Assembly (NCBI GenBank): GCA_947623455.1
Contig: OX392530.1
Coordinates: 3,075,501 to 3,139,500 of the forward strand
Direction: 5' to 3'
Source: Mimachlamys varia
Lineage: Eukaryota; Mollusca; Bivalvia; Pectinida; Pectinidae
DNA: 64,000 nt
Of this stretch, positions 46,786 to 58,100 are shown one piece after another. Under the pieces are notes generated by a model. That model did not search any database. It was not told the origin of the DNA and saw nothing but the letters and a program-made list of their open reading frames with translations. The position numbers were made by a program, and so were the translations under genes. Numbering within the stretch: position 1 is the stretch's first letter; every line of letters starts with the position of its first letter.

Positions 46786-49146
46786 CTATGAGGACAGTGA
46801 TGAAAGACTGTGTTGGTCTGTCAGAGGGGAAGTTGATGGACCATGGACATTGGTGGAGTGTACATATGGGGAAGATGATGGGAGGGTGGTATTGTGTGGG
46901 CCTTCTGGAGGGGAAGATGATGGGAGGGTGGTATTGTGTGAGCCTTCTGGAGGGGAAGATGATGGGAGGGTGGTATTGTGTGGGCCTTCTGGAGGGGAAG
47001 ATGATGGGAGGGTGGTATTGTGTGGGCCTTCTTGCGGGGAAGATGATGGGAGGGTGGTATTGTGTGGGCCTTCTTGCGGGGGAGATGATGGACCATGGAC
47101 ATTGGTTGAGTGTACATATGGGGAAGATGATGGGAGGGTGGTATTGTGTGGGCCTTCTGGAGGGGAAGATGATGGGAGGGTGGTATTGTGTGGGCCTTCT
47201 GGAGGAGAAGATGATGGACCACTGACATTGGTTGAGTGTACATATGGGGAAGATGATGGGAGGGTGGTATTGTGTGTGCCTTCTGGAGGGGAAGATGATG
47301 GGAGGGTGGTATTGTGTGGGCCTTCTGGAGGAGAAGATGATGGACCACTGACATTGGTGGAGTCTACATATGGGGAAGATGCTGGACCTTTGACAGTTGT
47401 GGAGTCTACATATAGAGAAGATGGTGGACTACTGACATTGGTGGAGTCTACATATGGGGAAGATGCTGGACCTTGGACAGTTGTGGAGACTACATTCAGT
47501 GAAGATGAAAAACCATGGATATTGGTTGTGCCTACATACGGGGAAGATGCTGGACCTTGGACAGTTGTGGAGTCTACATATGGGGAAGATGGTGGACTAC
47601 TGACATTGGTGGAGTCTACATATGGGGAAGATGGTGGACTACTGACATTGGTGGAGTCTACATATGGGGAAGATGGTGGACTTCTGACATTGGTTGTGCC
47701 AACATATGGGGAAGATGGTGGACTACTGACATTGGTGGAGTCTACATATGGGGAAGATGGTGGACTACTGACATTGGTGGAGTCTACATATGGAGAAGAT
47801 GATGGACCTTGGACAGTTGTAGAGTCTACAAATGGAGAAGATGGTGGACTACTGACATTGGTGGAGTCTACATATGGAGAAGATGATGGACCACTGACAT
47901 TGGTGGAGTCTACATATGGAGAAGATGGTGGACTACTGACATTGGTGGAGTCTACATATGGGGAAGATGATGGACCTTTGACAGTTGTGGAGTCTACATA
48001 TGGGGAAGATGGTGGACCTTGGACAGTTGTGGAGACTACATTTGGGGAAGGTGATGGACGACTGACATTGGTGGAGTCTACATATGGGGAAGATGCTGGA
48101 CCTTTGACAGTTGTGGAGTCTACATATGGGGAAGATGATGGGAGGGTGGTATTGTGTGGGCCTTCTGGAGGGGATGATGATGGGAGGGTGGTATTGTGTG
48201 GGCCTTCTGGAGGGGATGATGATGGGAGGGTGGTATTGTGTGGGCCTTCTGGAGGGGATGATGATGGGAGGGTGGTATTGTGTGGGCCTTCTGGAGGGGA
48301 TGATGATGGGAGGGTGGTACTGTGTGGGCCTTCCGGAGAGGAAGATGATGGGAGGGTGGTACTGTGTGGGTCCACAGGAGAAGATGATGGACCATGAACA
48401 TTAGTGGAGTGTACATACGGGGAAGATGCTGGACCTTGGACAGTTGTGGAGTCTACATATGGGGAAGATGTTGGGAGGGTGGTACTGTGTGGGCCTTCTG
48501 GAGGGGAAGATGATGGGAGGGTGGTATTGTGTGGGCCTTCTTGAGTGGGAAATGATTGGCTTTGTCCAGTAATTTTAATATACTCTGCATTGCCTGATGT
48601 ATTTATTTCTGGAGCAGAAACATCCTTGTCAGGCTGAATTGTACAGTCAGGCATAGACATGGCTTGGCCATTGGTTATATATTCGCTAGGAGTACCAGCA
48701 GGCCTTGGGCTTACAAAGGCATGAGCTATATATCCAGTATTAGTACCAGCAGGTATTTGGCTTGAGGGCATCACAAAGGCGACTGTTATGTTAGTATGGT
48801 CTATGTGTACCCTTTGAGAGGAGTGAGTCTCTGTACTGTCTGTCTCTGTTCTGTCCTCTACAGGTACCTGGGGTCTATGCTGTTCACCAGGCAGTTGTTG
48901 GTGTGGTATGTTGCCCACTTGAATATAGGGGTTACTGCCTGAGGAGGGACCAGTTGATGTGGAGGTTCCCTCAGCAGGAGTTCCTACCGGTTCCTCCTTA
49001 TCATTAAACGGTCCATCCTCTGGAACAGGAAACAGGTGGCTGGGGGATTCTGGCTCTGTTGAGACGCTACCACCGTGACCACTGTCTTTACTGAACTGGG
49101 TCAGCAGTTGGGGCCTCATGGCAACATTCGTATGACAAAAGGCATC
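46786..49146 (-). CDS. Receptor B last exon: phosphotyrosine-motif tail with coding minisatellite
   Basis: Acceptor TTGTTGCAG, phase 0, 786 residues to TAG at 46788-46786. The first ~200 residues are unique, acidic and Ser/Thr/Pro-rich, with tyrosines in possible SH2-docking contexts: NPYIQV, TGYIAH, SEYITN, AEYIKI. The rest is a 14-residue repeat of two kinds, SSSPPEGPHNTTLP and SSPYVDSTNVSSPP (and variants with TTVQGPA or YVHSTNVHGP). I count about 21 repeat tyrosines, nearly all in PYV[DHG][ST]T. Being after the membrane span, the repeat should be cytoplasmic, so its NTT sequons would not be glycosylated. A mucin-like role would apply only to a secreted isoform. Confidence 0.75.
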   Translation of the reverse strand, partial: DAFCHTNVAMRPQLLTQFSKDSGHGGSVSTEPESPSHLFPVPEDGPFNDKEEPVGTPAEGTSTSTGPSSGSNPYIQVGNIPHQQLPGEQHRPQVPVEDRTETDSTETHSSQRVHIDHTNITVAFVMPSSQIPAGTNTGYIAHAFVSPRPAGTPSEYITNGQAMSMPDCTIQPDKDVSAPEINTSGNAEYIKITGQSQSFPTQEGPHNTTLPSSSPPEGPHSTTLPTSSPYVDSTTVQGPASSPYVHSTNVHGPSSSPVDPHSTTLPSSSSPEGPHSTTLPSSSPPEGPHNTTLPSSSPPEGPHNTTLPSSSPPEGPHNTTLPSSSPPEGPHNTTLPSSSPYVDSTTVKGPASSPYVDSTNVSRPSPSPNVVSTTVQGPPSSPYVDSTTVKGPSSSPYVDSTNVSSPPSSPYVDSTNVSGPSSSPYVDSTNVSSPPSSPFVDSTTVQGPSSSPYVDSTNVSSPPSSPYVDSTNVSSPPSSPYVGTTNVRSPPSSPYVDSTNVSSPPSSPYVDSTNVSSPPSSPYVDSTTVQGPASSPYVGTTNIHGFSSSLNVVSTTVQGPASSPYVDSTNVSSPPSSLYVDSTTVKGPASSPYVDSTNVSGPSSSPPEGPHNTTLPSSSPPEGTHNTTLPSSSPYVHSTNVSGPSSSPPEGPHNTTLPSSSPPEGPHNTTLPSSSPYVHSTNVHGPSSPPQEGPHNTTLPSSSPQEGPHNTTLPSSSPPEGPHNTTLPSSSPPEGSHNTTLPSSSPPEGPHNTTLPSSSPYVHSTNVHGPSTSPLTDQHSLSSLSS

Positions 49147-52100
49147 CTGCAACAAAAATCTCAATATTAGATTTATAGTGTTTAGAAAAAGATTGCAAGA
49201 AAATATTAAAATCCTGACAAAGAAGAGGTTTGAGTCACAATTACATTTAGGTGCTGATATTGCAACCCCCCCCCCCCCCCAAAAAAAAAAAAAAAAGGAG
49301 AGGCCAAAAGAGCCTGTATAGCTCACCTAAAAATAGTTGTATCAAAACCATCCTGGACAGATATGGACAATATCCTATCATTCCTTCAGAAGAAAATTTG
49401 TTTTTATTTTATTTTGTTGTCAATCAGGGCCAAGGGAGATCAGTCATACCTTTTATACAAAATTGATTTCTCTTCACCCAAGGGTGTTTCAGATCAAATG
49501 GACAATATCAAGTTATTCCTTAAGAAGGAGAAGGATTTCAAAGAATTCACTTCATTCCCCCTATTGGCCCAATTCCCTCTGGCCCCCGGGGTTCAATCCA
49601 ACCGTTTTTTTTTCTTCTTCCAAAGAAGTTTCAGACCAAATATGGAACAAATCTTTCATTCCTATGGAACAAGAAGGATTTTATAGAAGAAATTGCTTCA
49701 TTCCCCTATTTGATGTCCCTTTGGCCCCTTTCGGGGTCAGACCTACCATTAATCCACCATAGACAATCTTCATTTGTTTTTGAAATGTCAGACATTTTCC
49801 CTTATTGTATTTATTTATTTATAGTTACATAAAATGTTATAATCACATAACTGACCCTTTCAGTCATATCATACGGCCATGTCATAAAAATGGTATTACA
49901 CACATGTAATAACACTATTGTGACGTAATATGATTGTCTCGGTAGTGAAAATCGTACTGTCACAGAAGAAATTTGCCTTTCTTATAGATAATTGATTTGA
50001 GAGTTTTTGTGTATTTTATTATAAATATAAGTTATGTGATAAATAGAATCTTACACTCGTGTCAATGTAATATGGAATTTATTAAACTCATTAAATAATT
50101 TAATATGTCACTCGCCTAAAGGCTTGTGACATATTAGATTATGTAACTCGTTTAATAAATTCCATATTACATCGACACTCGTGTAATATATCCTCTATGA
50201 ATGCCATGGCATAAGCTCACTTGCCCTTCAGTTCAGTCATAGTAAAAATGGTAATGTCAGAGTATTCAATGAATATCTTGGGTGAGTGTTGGTTGCACAT
50301 TTCATTGGTAAATATCAGTCATGACTCATCATTATTCTTCCAACCACAGACTAAAATCATTCATCCGCTGAATTCTCAATAAATGACGACGGTGATCAGT
50401 TTGTGATCCACTTTGAGTACCGTCACCTTTAATGACTAAGATTTAATACTGTAAAAGTTGATATTTTCGCGAGTGGAATTTTCGCTAAGCCAGCCTCCGA
50501 ACTGTTCGCAATGTAGAAATTTTTGCTCTGCTCTGCAGTCATGCTGTTTGTTCTATGTACTTTATACTATTACACACTGCAGAGTTTGAATGGTGTTAAA
50601 TATGTTCACGTGTGGATATATTTTGCAGAGATTTAATGCCAGTGAAATTAGCGGAAATTTCCACACTGCGAGAAATTCCACTTTCACAGTATATTAACAT
50701 TGCAAACTTTTAAATAATTTTACTAGCATATTGGCTTGAAATGCAATCAACAAGGACAAATGTAAAATTCAATGATATGTTGTAATAAAAATATCTAATG
50801 AAATCATGCAGATTTGAAAAAGTGAAAACAATGTATTTAGATATTGTATTAACAAACCCTGATATACAGGACAAATGTTAAAATGACATACATGTATGTA
50901 AGCTTGAATATGCTAAAAAATAATTGTTAAATATAACTTCCATATTGGCCAGAAGTGAGAACTTTGTACTTCTACACATTATCGACAGTCAATCTCTCTC
51001 AATAAAAAGAGTGGAACAGTTTATTATGAAGTTTCAGTCATAAATGAGTTAAAAATCAAAGGTGTGAAAGGACAGAAACAAAGCACCACAGCATATAGCG
51101 AAGTATTACATTGTACCAAAAAGGGGAAGTAATTCAGAGGACCAGAGGGCCTGTATCACTCACCTGGATATTTGTTTAATCATCGGAAAATATTCTCAAT
51201 AGAAGTTCTCGGTAGATATTTCTATATATTGAGTCTTTTTGGCTTTGGAACGTTCCAGACTAAATAAAACTTTATACTGCTCTATCCCAACATGATAATG
51301 GTCAAATACTGTAAAACAACTTATTTTCCCGTGCGATTAATCTTCGCATATTTCGCGGTTGATTAAAAATCGTGAAAATTTATCGCCGCGAAATAGTTGC
51401 AATCATAGTAATGCAAACTGTGGGTATAATTTACATGGAATTTATGGCCGTATTTATCGCGAAATTAAAGCCAACATTTGTTTACAGTATCATCACCAAG
51501 GGACTACTTGTATTGTTGAAGAAGTTCTTTAAAGATATCAACATACCTGACCCCTGTGACCATGAAAGTTCAAGGTCATTTATTTGTTGAAACCTTATAT
51601 CCTTTGTACATTTTAGTCAAGAACTCGGGGTCCCCTGGTTATTCTGAAGAAGTTGTTTAAATATTATATACATATATTTGACCCCTATGACCTTGAATGA
51701 ATTGAAGATCATTTGTTTTAAGAAAACATTTTGCACCATGGTGAACAATAGCCAAATTTCATTACTCTAGTTTTTCCAAGTTTGAACTCTTTAACCAGAA
51801 AGCTGATCAAGGTCAATTATCTGAGAAAGTTTTGTAGCGCTTTATGCTTAAGTACCAACTTAAAATAACTTGCAGTTTTTAGAGCCTTCTGGTAATTCAT
51901 CAAAAGATTTCTAAAAGTTTTACATATGAATCCCCTGTGACCAAGAAAGAATATCACAGTTTTGTATTTGAGGAAACTTTAGAGTACTTTATGCCAGATA
52001 TCTACTGGCCAAAGGGCAATAACTACTTCTAACAGGAAATTTTTCTCCTTGACACTAATATAACTTGATCTGGTACTGGCCTAAGGCAGATGGGATGAAC

Positions 52101-55100
52101 ATAAAGGGACTTAAAAACTTGGTACCTCTTCATCCCAGCAATTGGAGGCCAATTACATTTCGTTTAGGGGTTAGGGCTCATGTTTCTTCAGGGATCAAGG
52201 AGGACTCTTGATATTTGCCGGCTTTAAATGGTGCAAGTTAATGGATTTGACATATTTGCCCCGAGGTACTATACAAATCGACAAGCTAGGTGTGATCAAA
52301 ATATGTCTTCTGGTTCTTTTGAACTTGTTTCAAGAAAGAACACGATGACAGACAGACAGATGGACGACGGATACTGCGACACAGTATAAGCAATGTACCA
52401 GGTATGTGAGATTAGAAGTTTTTTAGTCGATACAGGAAGCTGTTCTGCTATAACAAGTATTTGATCCCAAGGAGAATGAAGAAAACCAAAGGGGAGAGAG
52501 AAAGTAACTAATTTCTTACACCTTTTGATATTTATATGTGGTGAAACAGTTTTTGCCACAGGGATTTATTTAATAAGCATTGGGTTAAAAAGGTCTGAAA
52601 ATTAATATGCAAGAAGATATTTCTGAACTGACACATTACCATGTTTAGAATTCCTACCTGTTCATTGTTGGCGTCCATCAAATTCTGATGTTCGTCAGAA
52701 ATGATTATGTAATTCTGGTTGAAAATATGATCAGTACTTGTATTCATGCATGTTCAAGTACATCAATATTGATTTAAATTTCTGTTTAAAGTCTTACAGA
52801 CTAGCTTTTCTTTACATTCCATACACAACTTTAACAGTTAAAAACAAACAACAAACTCTCCTTCCGATCAAAATGCCATTTAAGTTGGGAAGGTATTCAA
52901 ATGACTCATACAGTTTTGCCTTGGTTTGAGTATTTGACTAGTTTGAGTTGGGAGTAGACATTTGACTCATTTAAGCTAAGGTCAGGTTAGGTGGGGCTAA
53001 TTTATTTCCTTATCTTAGGGGACAGTTACTACATAACAACGATTTTCCTAACTCTTTGTTTTAAAGCTTCATGCTTTAATAGTCCATTTAATGGGTACTA
53101 GGCACATTAAAATGATTCCATTACAATTAAAACTATTTCTGTAAGATACTGCTATGAAACAAGGAAATTCTCTTAAAAGGCCTGGATTTTGTTAAAGGAT
53201 CCTGAGGGACATAAAAGTGTTTTTTATCTATAGAATACATAGATTTTAGCAAGACATCATGATGTTTAACTTATTAACTTTATTTTCCATAAAATTGCTT
53301 TCATTATAGAAAATAAAAGTAATACGTAAAGTTAAACATCCATCCTCGATATCCAGGGGTTACGATCATCTACGCTCTCTACACCCCTGGAATATGTCAT
53401 GGCAAACTAAAGGCTCCATGTGCGCAACCTTGTTGATGAGACAAGAAGACTGGTTTGACCCTTTGATGTACATCAAAAGAAATTTGTGGTCACATTATGG
53501 TAAAGATTGACAGACTTTAAATCGGTTGCGGCTCCTTTGTAATCTTCAAAGGACAGGCATGCAGCCTAGCTATTGGTCACGTGTTTTTTTTACCTGATCA
53601 TACCTTTAGTTTTCCCATGACATATTCCAGGGGTGAAGAGAGCGTAGGTGATCGTAACCCCTGGATATTGAGCATGTTAAACATCATGATGGCTTTCTAA
53701 AATGTTCGTAATACTTAGACATTAATATATACTGTTTGAGTGTATGTTGCTTGCTTTTTGTTTTTGCTTTAACAAACAGTTATATAGCTGTGGGTATGCT
53801 CTACAAAGCAAACAGCAAATACTAGCCTAGCGTGGAACAGTGTGATAGTACCCGTATTTAGCATTAGACAGAAAATATGAGACTAATTATTTTCATTTCA
53901 TAAAAAAACCTTTTTTAACCGAAATTAAGAAAATAATTTTCTTTTTTAATTTGATGATAAAGAATCAAAACAAACTTTTAATTTTCAAATTCTGGTAACA
54001 TCTAGGAAGGCTAATAAGAACAATTTTTCATGACCATGTCTGTGTTGTTCGTGTATCTCCTGAACCTCTAGAAAGTACTTACATGTGCATGATCTGTTGT
54101 TGGTCGTATCAACGGCTCATCAGAGCTTGTGGATGAACCAAAGTTATGGAGACCAGACGATGAACCCTGAAAAAAAACCAAATGAAGCACATAAATTATA
54201 CATCTATAAAAAACGTGTATCAGGAGATATAAATAGCAGACTTGAGGTCAAGGTCAGAGTGGCCTGATGATAGAGCACTGTGTAATGTTTGTAGATGATA
54301 CAGGTTTGCTGCAGTTTTCATCACAATATCTTTAAAACTTGGGAATTGGGAAACGTAATATCACTTTTTCCTATAGAACATATAGACAGGATATAAAGAC
54401 AGGATATAAAGACAGGATAACATAATATTTAACCCTTGTCACACTGCATTGCTTGGTAAAAAAAAAAATTTTAAATTTGATCTTAAAACATTCTAATGTA
54501 CAGTGTATCCACTAAATACCGCCACTTTTCGTCCACAGCAATTATGGCGGTATAACAAGGTTGTCAATAGTATCGAATTATGAAAATTATAATCATGAAT
54601 TAAATTGCATAATAGATTACATTTCCAACATTTTATTAAAAAACAAGCTTAGTATTATATCGTCATATAGATCTACATTGGCACAAATTTATATCTGAAA
54701 ATAGTTATTGATTTGCTTTTGCCGCATGCCATTCCAAATGGAACACTAAAGAGTTCCTCGATCTCTAAAAACAGAACAATATGGCGTTATTGTCGTGGGA
54801 AATATAAAGGGATTCGGGACATTTGTATTTTAAATGGTATGGTGGATGGCGGTATGCGAGGGTGGCGAACTTAACGAGGGAATTATATAGAAGGGAAATC
54901 CGTTCTAGAGGTTTAGGTGGCGGTAGATTCGGGTGCCGATAGGTCGAGGGTACACTGTATACTATTTAAGTCTTGGAAACCACCTTTACGGCATTGTACT
55001 GAGAAACCCAGCCGTGTTCTGTATTCATATTTTACACACATCATATTGACGTTATAACTGAATCGCCGATGCATTAATTACTAACAACTTACATTAATTT

Positions 55101-58100
55101 TAATAATATCGATGTCCCCAAACGTGAAGCGCCCGTACTACACACAGACTGACTAAAGTCGGTTTCAACAGGAGTCCGAAGAACCGACTAAAATCGGGCG
55201 TAGCATTACTAGGGTTAATATCATCACAATACCATAGAAACACCTTCAATACATGTTGTATTGCGAGATCAGCAACTGAATGAAGATCTCTCAAAAATCT
55301 CCAAGTATTGAAATTTGTTTTTTCTTAAACTTGTTTTATATTTCGAAAACTTTACAGAAATATGCATTTACATTTGACACAAAGTATTAAAATATTACCT
55401 TTTCTACTTCAGGAGTGTCTATATCGAATGGTGTTTTGGCTTCTCTACATCTCTGTTTCACCACTCTACAAAACAAAGAAAGTATGTAAAATTATCACAG
55501 AGTTATCAGCATCATTTTAGTTTGATTATACTTCAGGTACTGTGTCCACCTGAACATTGAAATAACATGACCTTTCTCAACTCTAAATCATTGTGACATT
55601 ATTGTCAGGAATTCATTTTTGTAAAAGTATTTGTGCTGAAATGTCTAGAAGATAGCGATGAATTAATACTGGTTTGAATAAAACAGAACACACAAGTTTG
55701 TATTTTGCTATCTTAGCCGTGCTGGATGGGCAAGGATTTTCGTCAAACCTGGTTTATTTAAAAAAAATAGTTAGGGTTATAGGAAAGGTTCACTCTTATT
55801 TCTCAATTTTTATACAACAAACATACATGACAATTTTACAAGTTGTTTCCTTCTTAAATTTCTTTCAGTATATTTTACTTTATTAAAGGGATTCAGTTAC
55901 CCTGGTGCTGTTATAATAACACATTTTGTTTTCATCTAAAGAGCTGAATAGAAAAACTTACTTCCACACAAAGAACAATCCAGCAATGATAAAGATGAAC
56001 ACCACAAAACCAGCTAATGCAATACCAGCAATTTCTCCTGTTTCAAGGTCTGAAAGAAAATAAAGTATTGGTTACTAATCCATGACCTTGGCATAACCTT
56101 GACATAACCTTGGCATAACCTTGGCATAAACCCCGGGCCCTGACATGAACTCCTTTTGCTCAAAGTTATGTTCCTACCTGTAGATCGTTTGGTAGAGGTA
56201 TGGTAATATATATAATGAATCGTAATGAGAGGGGACTGGATTTAAATAGTTTTAATATAAAATTGTCTTTCTAGAATACCTCAAATTTAAGGGATTTTGG
56301 TGGGAATGTTATGGAAAAGATTTTAAACACGTAATTTCATTATTTACAATGTTATTTTTAAACAGTATATAAGACAAAAATGTCCAAGGGAAGATAGTGG
56401 AAACTAAGTAAATAATAGATATTTTAATGGACTAAGCACTGATGGACAATGTTAGGAATGAACCTGTAACTGACCATTGTTGGTGGCTGTACCATACTTC
56501 ATCTCGCTGCGGAGGCTGGTCTGTGACAAGGAAGAGCTTAACATGGTCACACCATACCGCTTATCCTTCTCTAGGTCTCTGATGATGTATTCCGACTTAG
56601 AGGTGGAGGGAATTACCACAGATCGTCTTGGACCTTAAGGAAAATAAACTGCCTGATAAAATTTTTATTGCAACAAGTTTTTTTTACAAATTACTTGAAC
56701 ATAAGAAAGTATAACAAGGCAATGTATGGTGTTCAATTTATCACCCAATACATCTGGACAAACTTTTGTATCAAAATAGAACATAGATTCAATGCTAGAA
56801 GGACAGCGGCAAGACTTAATCATGTTAATCTACCACCCTGAGTCGTACTCCTGTACAAAGCCAGTAGGACAGCGGCATGACTTAATCGTGTGTTAATCTG
56901 TCATCCTGAGTCGTACTCATGTACAAAGCTGGACACTGAGATTAGCAGAGTTTAGGGGATAAAGCAATAAGTGATATCAAGTGATAAGGTGCCATAACTC
57001 TATATACACTGCCATCCGAAAGTTCTGATACATATTTTCTGCAAATGCTTTGAAATTGAGCAAAACCCAAGTTTGAAGTATGTATAACTATTAATATGTT
57101 ATGCTATAATTAACTCCTTACGATGTTTTGTTATTATTCGACTTCATGTATGTATGTAATCAATACAATTAAAATCTTCAAAATGCAATATTTTTGCAAT
57201 TTCAGGTTTTTAATAATACAGTTCAACAATATATTTCTTTCCTATGTTTTGACATTAAATTGTGCAAATGAAAGAAAAACAATTCTTATTCATTTTGAAC
57301 ATTTTCAAAAATAGACCCCTCCCTTGACCCTCCCTGCAACTTCCAGGACTTAGGTATTTTTTAAATAATGTGCCAATTGTCACTGATAAGTAGACCATCT
57401 TTAGTTTAGGAAATTGCATCAGTTGTGTTCATTTTTTGTTGGCTAATGGCTTAATATGTACACAACGTTTGTAACAAAACGTTTGGATGGCAGTGTATGT
57501 TGGAAGGAGGCCTGGTTTAAACAACCAATGCCCGGTCCTTTCAATTTGCCACATGTGACCTGAATTGAAAAGCATTACAGAATGGCGTTTTTGTACTTAC
57601 ACTGGTCACACATACACTACAGAATGGCGTTTGTGTACTTACACTGGTCACACATATACTACAGAATGGTATTTGTGTACCGGTACGTACACTGGTCGCA
57701 CACATACACTACAGAATGGTGTTTGTGTACATACACTGGTCACACATACACTATAGAATGGTGTTTATGTACTTACACTGGTCACACATACACTACAGAA
57801 TGGTGTTTGTGTACTTACACTGGTCACACATATACTACAGAATGGTGTTTATGTACTTACACTGGTCACACATACACTACAGAATGGTGTTTATGTACTT
57901 ACACTGGTCACACACATACACTACAGAATGGTGGTTGTGTACTTACACTGGTCACACATACACTACAGAAAGGTGTTTGTGTACACTGGTCACACATACA
58001 CTACAGAATGGTGTTTGTGTACTTACAATGGTCACACATATACTACAGAATGGTGTTTGTGTACTTACACTGGTCACACATACACTACAGAATGGTGTTT

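Noticed and set aside
46850..48397. 515-codon plus-strand frame and further frames over the tail minisatellite
   Set aside because: Shadow of the minus-strand coding repeat. Only the minus frame joins, with correct phase, to upstream tail, membrane and FN3 exons.
55399..55465. Canonical JAK-binding box 1
   Set aside because: Prolines and basic residues are in the right place, but the hydrophobic-Trp-Pro-x-Val-Pro pattern is absent, so I do not claim box 1.
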